Shown here piece by piece: positions 1 through 11,118 of a stretch of DNA of 64,000 nt. Positions within the stretch are counted from its first letter, which is position 1; each line of letters starts with the position of its first letter. The position numbers and the translations under genes are program-made. Where the stretch lies: positions 1,860,001-1,924,000 of the forward strand of contig BCIO01000005.1 in assembly GCA_001599975.1 (NCBI GenBank), given 5' to 3'. The notes below the pieces were generated by a model, which was given only the letters and a program-made list of their open reading frames with translations, was not told the origin of the DNA and did not search any database. This DNA is from Cystobasidiopsis lactophilus (lineage: Eukaryota > Basidiomycota > Agaricostilbomycetes > Agaricostilbales > Chionosphaeraceae).

Positions 1-116
1 ACCTCAGCAAGCTGGAGCCCAAGGCGACGACAGAAGGTGCTGCAGCAGCGGCGGCGGCACCTCAGAGTGCTGGCGATGACGCGCCGGCAGCCCCATTGCC
101 AATGGACGTTGACTAG
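1..116 (+). CDS. C-terminal end of an unidentified protein (partial)
   Basis: An open frame enters from the left edge (codons start at base 3) and ends at TAG 114-116. It gives a 37-residue tail rich in alanine that ends in LPMDVD. The Ala/Pro-rich, acidic end looks like a disordered C-terminus and holds no domain that would identify the family. The start and most of the gene lie outside the window. The frame is assigned from its uninterrupted run to the stop and its ordinary composition; other frames are also open over this short length, so the call is tentative. Confidence 0.5.
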   Translation, partial: LSKLEPKATTEGAAAAAAAPQSAGDDAPAAPLPMDVD

Positions 117-464
117 CGGGAGGTGGCAAACTGAGGGTGCAACCGGACAAGGCGCGGATGGGAAAGCCTTCTTTCGCCTGCATGAAAAGAGTCCTACTGC
201 CATCTGCGACCTTGGAAAGAGTTTGAGGAGTTCGGCGCGTTCGACAATGATGCCGTCGCTTCAGCACCAAGAGAATTCTGAATTTATCCACGTCTCAAAG
301 AACTTTTTTCGGCGTTTGGTCACACGCAACAAAACACAGCTCAAAAGCTTGTTCGTGCCGCGTATGAATGGATCGAGTGACACCGGCAGAACCAGGGCTG
401 CCGCCGCTTGTGAGCTCGTTAACTTGCCTTTGTACCACCAGCTTTTTGTAATTCATCGACGAAA
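117..464. other. Intergenic, partial gene to PEX11
   Basis: This stretch holds the 3' end of the left-edge gene and the upstream region of the PEX11-family gene, both on the plus strand. I see no TATA box, RNA gene or repeat in it. Short open frames here show no protein character. Confidence 0.5.
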
Positions 465-1418
465 ATGGCACAATCCAAGCTCGCTGGCCTTCCCATCCCT
501 CAGTACCAGCCCACGCTGGCCCGGCTCACCAAGATGTCCTTGACCTGGGGTGGAAGTGCGTCTGCTGGAATCCCCGCATCTCGCGTCTCCCAAAATCTCA
601 TTGCTCTCGTCTTCTGCAGGTGATAAGTGAGCGCACTGCATGTCTAGGAAGCAGGATTCGTCGTTGAAACGACCTCGATCGCGCGAAAACAGAATGTTCA
701 TGCTGCTCCAATATGGCTCCGGCTTGGTGGCCTACAGCTTGGCCAAGAGCACTCGGCTCACGCAAAAGCAGCGCACCCAGACCCTCATCACCTCGTTGCA
801 ACTGCTCCGGGGCAAGATTGCGGACTTTCGGGTGTGCTTGCGCCTGTTTGGCCTGCTGCCCATCCTCTCGTGGTGGGGCGCCCTTGTCCGGGACAAGAAC
901 CCAGAGTCGGGCTACATCCACAAGCTCCAAAAGCTCCAGTGCCTCTCGCTACTCATCTACTACCCCTTGGAGCACTACTTCTACTTCGGCCTCCACAAGA
1001 TCATCCCCGATGTCAAGCCCACCACCCTGCCAAAGATCTCCAAGTGGTCCTGCCGCTTTTGGTTCGCCTACACCGCCTTCAAGCTGTTGGAACTCGCCGA
1101 GCAGCTCCGCCTCAACAGGCGTCAGCAAGTGCGGGCTGTCAAGGAGTCGTCCACCGCTTCGGCGGAGGTGCAAGAGTTGAAAGTTAAAGAGTACGCCATT
1201 AAGGAGAGCACGGTCGTCAACATGGCCTACTTCCCCATGACCATTCACTGGTGAGCTGAGCTCTTTCTTACGCAGTCCGCCGGAGCGGCAATTCAATGTC
1301 GGCGGTTGGCTTTAGGTCATTGGAGAGCGGCTTCTTCAAGGACGAGTGGTACACCAACCTGTGCGGCGTGGTGGCAGCCATCGGTCAGCTTCAAGCCAAC
1401 TGGAGGCTGACCGCGTAA
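465..1418 (+). CDS. PEX11: PEX11-family peroxisomal membrane protein
   Basis: Pex11-type peroxins remodel the peroxisomal membrane and drive its proliferation. Four exons fit the family: 465-555, a 7-nt exon 620-626, 693-1250 and 1316-1418, together 252 codons. The tiny exon completes the conserved motif as SDKMFMLLQYGSGL, matching the family's xDKxxxxLQY signature; skipping it breaks the frame. Near the C-terminus, HWSLESGFF followed by a hydrophobic stretch and QANWRLTA matches the usual Pex11 end. Donors are GTGCGT, GTGAGC and GTGAGC. Length (252 aa) is normal for the family. Which Pex11 paralog (A, B or C type) it is cannot be settled here. Ku70 follows on the same strand. Confidence 0.87.
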
Positions 1419-1658
1419 GAAGGGCTGGGGAGGAGGCACTTTAGAAGTGTGAATGCCGCTCTTGATCAGAGAAGGGAGCTCCAGGCGTCTGTTGCTCCAG
1501 TCGCAGCTGCGCGACCAATTGGATTGCTTAAAGCACTGTATCTCTCACATTGTCCGTGTACTTGAGCTTGCACCAGAACTTGGGAGCCTGAGCGCCACTC
1601 AACGCGGGCGCGCGACGAGAACCCTGCTCTCTGTTTTCTCCCAGAACTACGAGCAGCC

Positions 1659-4527
1659 ATGTCCACTTGGAACAACTGGGACGCTGGATTGGACTCTGAA
1701 GAAGAAGAGCTTGACGATGTAGGCCTCTTTCGAAGCCCGATGATAGCGCGCTGAGCCGTAGTCGAGGTCAGGAGGAGACATTTGGCGCCAACAAGGACGC
1801 CCTGGTCTTGCTCATCGAAGCTACCCCTGCCATGCTGGAGCCAGGCTATGACGATGGGAAAGAGCTGCCCTCGACCCTTGCCACGACGCTCAAGGTCGCG
1901 GTCGAGCTGATCAAGCGCAAGGTCATCCTGTCAAAGAAAGACATGGTCGGCATTGTGCTCTTCAACACTGTAGGTCATTTCCTTTGGCTCTCTTCTGGTG
2001 TCATGCCAATGCCATCGTACAGGAAGACAGCACGAAGACGGCGGGCTCGAGCCAGTTTGCAGAGGGTCGCCACATCTTCGATTTGCTCGAGCTCCAACAA
2101 GTCAACGCTTCGGGCATCCAAACGATGAAGAAGCTGGTGGAATGTGAGCTTTGTCCCCCGTCTCGTCGATTGCGACAGACTTGAGTGACAAGCGTGCAGT
2201 CGCGGAGTCCAAACCTGCCGAGTTTCGACACAAATATCGCTCAATGACCTCCGACGCTAGCAGTGTTCTGCCCAATGCAATCAGCTATGCTGGGTCGCTC
2301 ATCAAAGATCGGTAAGCGATCGCAATCTGATATGATTTGCTTTGAGCTTAAGGCCGTTTTCAGCGCCGCTTCGAGTAATGGCCGCATATTCCTCATCACC
2401 GACAATGACGACCCTTTCCCGGGCAAAACAGGCGCCGCATTGCAGCTACGTTCGACGACCGGTCAGCATTTGAGCGTGAATGGCGTTCTTTTTGGACTTC
2501 ACGTTGACACCTCGATCTGACCGGAAGATTTGCCCGACAGGACATGTACGAAATGCACATGGAATGCACTCCTTTCTTCGTCTCCCGGCCGGATCTGGGC
2601 ACACAGTTCGACGTCAGCAAATTCTACAAGGATCTCTTCGAGCGAGTCAACGTGGAGCTCGACAGCCCAGACATGGGCATCTGCTTTTTGGAAGAGCACA
2701 AGGCGCCCAAAGACAAGCACACCAGGTCAATGTACGACGAGCTGCTCGGCCAGTTCAAATTGCGTCAATCCCTCCGCCGCGCGCAGTTCACGATTCCGAT
2801 GGTGATCGGTGCCGGCCTCATGATCGGCATTCAAGGCTATAGCTTGGTGTCAGAGACGAAGAAGGCTGCTCCCATTCAAATCGACACAAGCGGCCGAGAC
2901 GTCCGACAGGTCAAGCAGATTTTGACATTTGACGATCAGGTTTGATCTTTCAGCTCTTTGATGGCGTGGCTCCTCATACTTGAGAGCAGGACGAAGGCAA
3001 ACCGATCGATCCCAAGAAGCATCTCAAGCCCTTCTTCAAGATGGGCGGCAAGAACAGAGACGTCGAGTCGAAAGTGAGCGGCCAGCCTTATTGCACGATT
3101 CTGCTCGGTCTGACGTTTATTCACAGGTCGTCTTCCATCCGGATGAGATCAAAGCTTTGAAGACGTTAGGGCTGTCCCCAGGTGTGTGGCTTTCCGATGC
3201 AGCTGATGAGAGCTTCTGGCTCACAGCTGTTGGCTGCAGGCCTCTATCTGCTTGGCTTCACCACACTCGATCGCTTCGAGCTGCAGCACCAGATCAAGCA
3301 CCCTTACTTCATATATCCGACCGAGGACGTGAGTAAGACTGTGATATCGCAAATTAGTCTCTCTTGAATTCAGTGCAGGCTGTTAAATCTGTGGGCAAGT
3401 CGTTCACCGGCAGCAAGCGCGTCTTTACGGCGCTACTCCAATCTCTGCTCAGCAAAGACAAAGTCGGCTTGGGCGTCTTGCTGGCACGAGCCAATACATC
3501 GCCGGTGCACGTTTTGGTGGTGCCACAGAAGGAACTCTTGGACGGCGACAAGGGCAGCGACGAGGAAGAGGAACCAGAAGAAGAGGCCGAAACCGACAAG
3601 CGCCGGCGCCGCCAGCTCCGCCCGCCTGGCTTCCACCTCATTCAGCTCGCCTACGCCGATGACATTCGCGATCTAGACCTGGAACCCGCGGTCCATTGCA
3701 TCGACCCAGACCACGGTCGGTGAAACGCCTCTTTGTTGAGATGGGTGCTCATCCGTGTCCGTCTCACCGCAGATGACAACGACTCGGTCGGTCGAAAAGC
3801 GGTCGAGTCCATGAAGTTCATCCTCAAGAAGCTGAAACAAGTTTTCGATGCCGACACCTACTCCAATCCAAGCCTCACCTACCACTACGACGCACTACAG
3901 GCGATCGCTCTCATGGAGGACCTGCCGGAACCCGCTGACAACACTGTAGGTTCACCCGTGGCTGCTTGGCCTGGCTTGGTCTGACTTGGCCGGGTTCCAG
4001 CTGCCTCTTTATCACGCCATCAACGCAGTGAGTGATGAAGCTTCACTTTGCTCAACGCGAGTCCTGGGACTTGAGCCCCTTGCCACAGCGAGTGGGAGAG
4101 CGAATCGCCGAGTTCAACGAGCTCATCGAAGAGAACCCCAACGACGGCGCGGACGTCGAGCCTGCCAAGAAGGTCCCTGCCAAACGGAAAAGAACGCCGG
4201 ACAGCGATGCGACTGACGACGAGGAGGTGGACGTGGAGCGAATTGCGCAAAAGATCAAGGCCGACGAGGTTGGCAAGGTGAGTCATTCGTCACGTTTGGA
4301 CTGACTTTTCTGAAATCTTGGTTGCAGCTCACTGTCGAAAAGGACTTGAAGCCCTACCTGCGCAAGTTCAATCTGGCCCTGGGTGGCAAAAAGGCGGACC
4401 TGGTGGAGCGCATCAGGGAACACCGTGAGTGCTCGCATTTCCCTTATCTCACTTTCGGTTGATCCTAAGCTTGTTGGTGCTCCCAGTCAAATCGAAAGGC
4501 AAAATCGAGGAAGACGAAGAAGAATAG
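1659..4527 (+). CDS. KU70: Ku70, DNA end-binding subunit of non-homologous end joining
   Basis: Ku70 pairs with Ku80 to ring broken DNA ends in the nucleus. The first exon (1659-1718) encodes a short acidic N-terminus; from 1772 follows the von Willebrand-like alpha/beta domain (GANKDALVLLIEATPAML). The Ku core beta-barrel follows (ECTPFFVSRPD...FDVSKFYKDLF; PIDPKKHLKPFF; FHPDEIKALKTLGLSPG). Then comes the Ku C-terminal arm (TYHYDALQAIALMEDLPEP) and a final SAP DNA-binding domain (LKPYLRKFNLALGGKKADLVERI). About fourteen short introns interrupt it. An acidic EEEEPEEEAE insertion sits inside the core near 3560. The order of domains and the full-length end argue for an intact gene. It converges on the OSCP gene. 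Confidence 0.93.
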
Positions 4528-4834
4528 CCTTGCGCCCCTCCCTTGTCTCACTCAAATTGTAGAATATGGCGCTCGTCATGCACTCTTCCTGTACCATAGA
4601 GCTCATCCGAACATGTAAACATGCTACTCGCGCGCGCGGGGCGGTCCGTCGTCTGCGCAACAAAAAAGGATTTCTAGAAAGAAAAAGGACAGCGTCGCCT
4701 TCAAACAATGCAATAAGGGCGCCCCAGTGTTTTGCCTTTCGGGTGCTCCCCTTTCCCCTTCCTTGTCCAGCACATGGCTCTAGAAGAAAAAGGTCGACCT
4801 CCGAAATGGTGGAAATATTTTAGACAGATTCTGT
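4528..4834. other. Intergenic between convergent Ku70 and ATP5
   Basis: A 3'-to-3' gap of about 300 bases. It has a short CG-rich alternating tract near 4630 (gcgcgcgcggggcgg). I see no gene or clear hairpin terminator in it; polyadenylation regions of both genes presumably lie here. Confidence 0.5.
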
Positions 4835-5711
4835 TCAACGCAGCCGATTCTGAGCTCTAAATCCAAAGCTCAAGGGATCGAGACACGAACCGTGAAGGAG
4901 CGCATTGAGCTTTTGCACCCTTGATTGAACGCTGAGGTCGATGGTCTTGTCGCCGAAGTCAACAACGAGGCTGAAAGGAAGGGAAGATACTAGGTCTCAG
5001 AGAGGGCGGCCTGCAAGAGTGATCCCAAACTCACCCTCCGAGGATAGCGGGGTTGACAACGTTGGAGATCTTGACCGACTTGCCAGTCTTGGCGGCGGCC
5101 GAGTCCTTAAGGGTCTTTTCCAGGCGGCTTTGGGTGGAGGAGTCGAGGGGAGTGGCCGCTGCACGTCGCCACCCAGAATGAGCTGCTTTCCAGGGCACAG
5201 CAGTCAAGTAGAAGCATGAACGCACAGGTGACGGTGATGGTGACCTCGCCGCGGTGGGCAGCCATGATGGTCGCAAACTCGTCAATGACCTTGTCCGTGT
5301 CCTGCAGGCGGCCATTGTCGGAGAGGACGGCGAGCAGGTTCTTGGTCGCCTCGTCGCCGCCGTTCTTGGCCGATTTGAGCAGGGCCTGGACGCCCTTCTG
5401 CTTGTCCGCGGGCGAGAGGGTCGGGTTGGAGATGAAGTCCTTGATGGCGGCGTCCGCCTGGAGCGCGGAGCCGATCGAGGCCAGGTCGGACTCGACCGTC
5501 TTGAGCGTGGCCTCCGACTTGCTCAGCGCGGCCGAGTAGAGGGCGCCCGCATATTTGCCGGCCACTGCACAACGCTCAGCGGGCTCGACCGGAAAATGTG
5601 TGCCCGCTCCAATATTCGCTCACGGGAGTAGGTCTGCACCGGCGGCGTCACCGTGGTCGCAGCAGCGCGCAACGAGGTCGAGAACGCCCGACGAGCAACG
5701 AAAGCAGCCAT
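4835..5711 (-). CDS. ATP5: Mitochondrial ATP synthase OSCP subunit (ATP5)
   Basis: OSCP joins the F1 head to the peripheral stalk of mitochondrial ATP synthase. The product starts MAAFVARRAFSTSLRAAAT, an Arg/Ser-rich mitochondrial targeting peptide. The family core follows: GKYAGALYSAALSKSEATL, ISNPTLSPADK, LLAVLSDNGRL, and FATIMAAHRGEVTITVT. The second half carries ISNVVNPAILGG, then after an intron DFGDKTIDLSVQSRVQKLNALL, the usual OSCP ending. Several introns are short. The reading frame continues about 18 residues beyond the typical end before TGA at 4835-4837; a shorter alternative end would need an unseen splice. Start chosen because the targeting peptide begins right at this ATG. It is divergent from the secreted-protein gene at 6219. 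Confidence 0.9.
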
Positions 5712-6218
5712 GGGAATCGACGTCGCCCAAAAACAGGGCGGCTGCTTTGAGCTTGGAGGAGGCCCACGAGATCTCGACAAGTGGTCCGGTTTCGTGTCTC
5801 TTGCAATGCCCTTTCGTTCTCTTCCAACGCTTTCTGTATGAGTTGAGATAGTCCTGTCCAAATCCCAGGTAATAGAATGTCGTCCTGCCTGCTCTAGACG
5901 CCCGCTTGGCCAAACTGCTCTCGGATCGCCTGGTGTGCTCGGTGCACTTAGCATGCTTTTGTGTGGCCTCTTCAAGACGCCCAGAAGTGCTCCAAGCGGC
6001 TTGTGTTTCATGCTCTCTGAGCCTCCAAGGATCGGCTTGCGGTTGCACCTCGTAGCGCCCGCCTTGACCGCCACCAAACGGGCGTTCGGCCTTTTGTTTG
6101 TCGCAAGCACCTCTCTCCACGCACACCTCGTCATGGCCATTACACTCTCTTGCTCTCGCTTCAGTCTAGTCCAATCACTGCACACACTTTCATTTAAGAA
6201 TTCCACACGCTCGTTCAA
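5712..6218. other. Bidirectional promoter region, ATP5 / PAN-protein gene
   Basis: About 500 bases between two divergently transcribed genes. A CCAAT pentamer lies at 6171-6175, about 45 bases before the ATG at 6219. There is no convincing TATA box. The long open frames across this region, on either strand, look like chance. Confidence 0.45.
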
Positions 6219-7878
6219 ATGCTCCTCTCCTTGCTCTTGTTTCTCCCTCTCCTGGCGGTTTCTGCCGCTGTGTCTTCCTCAGATGTGGCTTGGAAAGAAG
6301 TTGTACGTCTCGATGTACTTTCTGCGCCCCATGCCCAAGCTCACTCTGCCGCCACAGAAAGTCCGCTACCCTCCCAAAGCGCTCAAGCAGCTCTGCGCTC
6401 GCTTCTTGGCTTTGGATCCCGTCACCGTTACTGTCCAGCCCACTACTACTAAGCTTAAGGTCCGTGCTCGCTCTCCACACGCTGTTTGGCTAGACTCCAA
6501 TTGTTTCGGTGTAGATGGTCGCCACCGCCACCCGAGTGGCCAGCGCGCGCACCACCAAGATCCGCACTAGGCTGCACTACATCCCTACTACTCTGAATTC
6601 GACCTCGACTGTCGATGAGACTGTACGTTGCTTCTCCCCTCACATCCGAAAATTCATTCAGCTCACGAGGTGGATGCGGGCAGTCGACGAGCACCTCTAT
6701 TTCGACTTCCACCAGCACTAATACAGCCGTCAGCTCTACCACTATCACCCTGCCTTATACCGTGACGTCCTACGTGAGTCTCGCCGTTCCGACACCTCTT
6801 GTGAAAACAAATCTCATGGGCTTTTCGGCGGATCACAGACGACCGAGACCGATCTATTCTCCACCACGTCCACTTCCACCTCTGTATCTACCAGCACCGT
6901 CTTTCATACCATCACCTTGAACGGACCGCTGCCACCCAACAAGCGCTCCTTTGACCCCATGCCCACCGGTCCCATCGTCGAGCGCAAGGGCACCCTGGCC
7001 AAGCGTGCAGACCAGGAGGATGTCAATGCCTACTTTAACGCTTTGGTCAAGCGCGACCCGCACTTCGTTCAGCTCGCTTGCCAGCTTTTGGTGCCCTACC
7101 CCACTGTGCGTTTCAACTGTCTTTGTATTTGACCCTCTTCCTCGAGCTTGAACATGTGATGCAGGTCACGCGCTCTCTGGTTCCTATCACCGTCACTGTC
7201 CCAGCCACCGCGCACCGCACGTCCACCAGGTTCTTGACCACAACCAAGTCGACTGTCCGCAACGTGCCCAAGCCGACCACGCTGGTCCTGTCCGAGACGG
7301 ATTCCTTCACGACTTACACGACCACCACGCTCGTGCAGGAGAAGGACATCACGCTCTACCCCACGGAGACGACTTCCTCAAAGGTCGACCTCGTCTTGTC
7401 CTCCACCACCAGCACGACGGACACCATCCGAACAGCTACGACCACGACGGCCACTTATACGGCTCCTTCTCCTACTGTCACGTGTGTTTTTCTCTTTTCT
7501 CTTCAAGAACCATTGAGTAAAGTCTTGATCTGTCGAAACAGGTTGACCACTTGTGTGGAAAAGCCGAACGTCTGCTATGGCGGCTTGCAATACGCCGTCT
7601 ATTGCAACCTCCATCCTTCTTTCAAGACCATCATTAAGCAGGCTATCATCACGGCCGACACCCTTGCTGACTGCGCGACAAAATGCTCAAAGGATGCCAC
7701 TTGCAACACCTCCCAGTTCCATTATGACACTGGAGTGTGTACGCTGTGGACTGTAAGCGAACTCTGAAAGGACCTCACGATCACAAGCTGAACACTCCTC
7801 TAGAGCACTGGCGAACTTGGTCAAGGCTATTTTGAAGCACTGACCAGCACAGCTGAGCTGACCGCCTTCAGCTGCTGA
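6219..7878 (+). CDS. Secreted Thr-rich protein with C-terminal PAN/apple-like domain (copy 1)
   Basis: The product opens with a clear signal peptide (MLLSLLLFLPLLAVSAAVSS). A first cysteine unit follows (LKQLCARFLALDPVTVTV), then a processing-like dibasic region (GTLAKRADQEDVN, ALVKRDPHF). A second, related unit (LACQLLVPYPTVTRSLV) leads into a long Thr/Ser-rich segment. The last part is cysteine-rich with the spacing of a PAN/apple fold: CVEKPNVCYGG...DCATKCSKDATCNTSQFHYD...CTLW. The final exon begins after the acceptor near 7803 and ends at TGA 7876-7878 (LTAFSC). About six introns. The function is unknown; PAN domains usually bind protein or sugar, and the Thr-rich part is probably O-glycosylated (inference). 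Copy 2 lies 540 bases downstream on the same strand. Confidence 0.75.
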
Positions 7879-8417
7879 ATATAGCTCTTGTTCCTTGATA
7901 GCCTTGGCATTGAAATACAGCCCTATTAATTGCCGCAAGGATTTGCCACAAGCCATCGAGAAGACCTCTCTAAACTTCGGGCAAAGCCTTTTTGGTCTTG
8001 TCCGCCTAAAGACTGCCTCAAACCTCTTGTATTCACAGCATGCCGAAATGAGGTTGTGCATTTGAACAACGATGGGGGACAACCTTGGCCCTGTTACAGG
8101 AGCTCGCCGGTGGCGTCCTTTCTCTTGACACGCTGGGAAATTGCCTGCCTCTCTCCGCGCCTTGCTGGTCCAGCTTGCTTGATCTGTCGGGGAATTGCTT
8201 ACCTCTAAAAGGCACCTTGAGCATCCTTCTCGCGTTCTCGTGTGGTCTCGCGCTACTGGAGTCCGATCTGGAAGCTGTCCAGCGATCCGATCCCTTCTCC
8301 TTCCATGGCTTGCTTCCAACGCGTCTGCCCCTTGCTTGCATTCGTTCACAGTATTCTGATATTTGACCTTTTCATCTACAACCTACACTCGTTTGAACCA
8401 CACACTCCTTGCATAAG
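7879..8417. other. Intergenic between the tandem PAN-protein genes
   Basis: It holds the 3' end of copy 1 and the promoter of copy 2. There is no TATA box of the TATAAA type and no extra gene. Open frames on both strands here lack any recognisable domain. Confidence 0.5.
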
Positions 8418-9833
8418 ATGCGAGTCCTCCTCTTTCTGGCTGCGAATGTCCTCGCAGCGTCCGCTGCCACATCGGCGGCTCAAATCTGGAATCAGGCCGT
8501 GAGAATACAATGGCCATGTAGATTCCGTCCAGCTTCTGAACGGAAATTCGTAACTGCAGGTCGCCTCGTACCCCGAGACGGAGCTTAAGCGACTCTGCAC
8601 CACCTTTTTGGCCAAAGACCCCTTTGTTGTCACCAAACGCGGCCCAGCCTCTACCAAGATCCAGGTGTGTTCTGTATACCATTACCTGTGCTTGTTGGTC
8701 TCACCTACAAGCGCGTGATGCTCCATTCAGATCGTCGCCACCGAGACACGTTTTCCCCTGAAGGTGACTACCAGTACCAAGCTTCGGAAGATCTACACTC
8801 CAACGACGACCACGGAGATCGACACGGTTTCTACGGAGACCGTAGGTCCTACGTCTACGTCTACCGAGTTCACCGTGACTGTAGAAACGGTGTCTCACGC
8901 TGTAAGCTTGTTGCTCCATTGGCTGAGTCAAGCTCACCTCTCGAGTGTGACTGCAGGTGCAGGTTACAATCGATGGCCCCCCACCAGCCAAGCGAGATTA
9001 TGATCAGCCTCTGCTGTCACTCAGCCTGCCGCCCAAGTCATCGCTCGAAAGAAGGGCGAGCCACAAAGACGTCTACACGTTCTTCTACGAGCTGGTTGAG
9101 AAGAACCCCCGTTATCTGGAAGTGGTCTGCTTGCTGCTGGTCCCTTATCCCACGGTCACTCGAACGCTCCCGGGTAAAACCAAGACCATCCAAGCCACCG
9201 CCCACAGAACGTCCACTCGCTTCTCGACCAAGATCAAAAACACCACCACTTTCCTCCCATCTCTCACCACCGAGACCTCGTCTGTCACCGATACCATATT
9301 GACCACATTCAGCGATAAAACAACAAGTACAATCACGGTTACCACCACGGCAGAATCTCCAACGCAAACGTGAGTTCGCCTCTCATCATTTGAAACTGCC
9401 GCGCTGAAAGTCAGCCAGCGTAACTACTTGCAACGGCAGTAAAACGTGTGCCTCCAGCGGCCGCGGCTTCAACCTTGGTAAGGCCTTTGGCTGGTCGTGT
9501 CGATGCTGTTTGAGCTCAAAAGACTGATGCGCTCTTTCAAGTCTGCGGCGCAGTTGACATTAACAGCTGCGCTGATGGAACAAGCGTAACCGTCTCAGCC
9601 ACCTCTTTGCAAGATTGCACGAACCAGTGCGCAGGGCGATACTGCAATGTCGCCACGTTCTCTTACGACACAGGCTCGTGCAAGATGTGTGCTGTAGGTT
9701 GCCGCTCGTGACCTGTGCAGACCTACCTCTAAAGCTTGGCTGTACCTAGTCTGAAGACGTGTTCTTCTACACCAGCGGCAATCAACCTCTTGCGGCTGCC
9801 ATTGGTTATGATGGCGACGAGGAGTGCACTTAG
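8418..9833 (+). CDS. Secreted Thr-rich protein with C-terminal PAN/apple-like domain (copy 2)
   Basis: This is a tandem paralog of the gene at 6219. The signal peptide is MRVLLFLAANVLAASAATSA. The two related units recur as LKRLCTTFLAKDPFVVTKR and VVCLLLVPYPTVTRTL, separated by basic sites (PAKRDYDQ, SLERRASHKDV). A shorter Thr/Ser-rich stretch follows (TTFLPSLTTETSSVTDTI), then a PAN-like end: VCGAVDINSCADG...DCTNQCAGRYCNVATFSYDTGSCKMC. It closes with GYDGDEECT and TAG at 9831-9833. Exon order matches copy 1. Divergence is high outside the motifs, so the duplication is old. Role unknown; secretion and cysteine pattern are visible, the rest is inference. Confidence 0.75.
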
Positions 9834-10136
9834 ATCAACGGCAGTACTGCTGCACGTAATTTTACGAACCGTATACTCATCCGGCCGGAATGGCCCAGGC
9901 CCACGTTGTCGTCCTTGTGCCCTTTCAAGTCTTGCAATACCATTACTGAAGCAACATGCATCTATAGTCTCCTATTACACAACCATGAAGGGCGCTTGGA
10001 AAGTCGAATTACGCGGGCAAGGCGGGCTCCTTCACAACAAGCAGTGGGATCTCGGCGTGCTCGTACAAGTACAGTGAGACAGAGCTGCTTGATTCGTGAG
10101 CGTTGCCTAGAGTGAAAGAGACGTGAGGTCGAAGTC
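9834..10136. other. Intergenic, convergent PAN copy 2 / UspA-like gene
   Basis: A 3'-to-3' gap of about 300 bases. I see no gene, RNA or repeat in it. Confidence 0.5.
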
Positions 10137-10858
10137 TCACCTAGAGAACAGCTTCTCCAGTTTCCCAAGCGTCCGTTTGCCCACCACAGCCAGGTCCGGC
10201 GAATGAGTCTTGATTGCGCTCATTATGGCTTGCTTGGGTGGTGTGTGTTCGAGGTGCACATGAGCCACCACCTGCCGCCAGGTCGAATGAGCTTCAGAGC
10301 TTGGCTGGCCAGAGAGAAACGGCCTTACATCCTCAGGAAATAAGCGCGCCACTTCTGCCAGTAACTGAATGCGATGTTCCCTCATCTTGCTGAGTGCCTG
10401 CCATGCATCGGCTGCAACACATTGATAAAGAGAGAAGGCAGAGCCAAAATTAGGTCGTGTCACTCGCAGCTTGTGAAGGACTGGCTCATACCTAGCGTCT
10501 CGGGATCTAATTGATCACAGGCCAATTCAGCAAGGGGAAGGAAGAATTGAGAGCAGAGGGCATATTGAGGCTTACCGACCGGGCTTGACGCAGCTTCGTC
10601 TTTGGGGTTGAGGTAGAGCTTTGGAGACAGGGAAGTGAACACAATGACTTCGTCTCCCTTCTTGAGCAGCTTGTTGGTGAACTCGATGATGGCCGCCACC
10701 CCATCTTCGTCATCCAGGTCCACAGCAATCAGGTATTTCAGGTGCGCGTCCAATTTAGTCGCTTCGGCTTTCGTGTTGGTCTTCATTGTGAAGGGCTCCA
10801 GCGCCAGACTCGAGAGAGCGTCTTGTAGAGAAACATCGTCTTGGTCTGTAGAGGTCAT
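10137..10858 (-). CDS. UspA-like universal stress domain protein (copy 1)
   Basis: The N-terminal part gives the first strand and helix of the UspA alpha/beta fold (YLIAVDLDDEDGVAAIIEFTNKLLKKGDEVIVFTSL). The C-terminal part gives the typical second half (VVAHVHLEHTPPKQAIMSAI, then SPDLAVVGKRTLGKLEKLF). Three exons fit: the first from 10858, a 15-nt exon at 10492-10506, and the last starting in ADAWQALSKMREHR. The 15-nt exon is needed to keep the frame (phases 1 and 1). The protein ends right after LGKLEKLFSR, so it lacks the usual last strand (SVSxxLLxxxxxPVLVV) that its neighbour keeps. Nucleotide-binding Usp proteins respond to stress, but the role here is not shown. Confidence 0.65.
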
Positions 10859-11118
10859 TGTCCGAGTTCTCGGCTGGAGCGTAAAGAGCTTGACATTTTC
10901 GGTGTGCCGAGCTCAGGACGGAGCCGGGTGGCAAATATGGTCCTGTCATCATTGGGGCTGCCGTATGAGCCTAAAAGAACATGCGAGGCTAGAGACTGAA
11001 GATTGTACAAGAAAGAGGTGCCAACAGAATGACGAAAGTCAAACCCGAAAAGAGAGACCCTAAGCCCAGAGCAGCTGCACGCCCGCAACTTCGCGTTCTA
11101 GCTCTTGCATCGAGCTGG

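Noticed and set aside
5523-6218. Long minus-strand open frame upstream of ATP5
   Set aside because: Only its last part is the OSCP targeting peptide. The upstream part has no domain and is best read as 5' leader or promoter.
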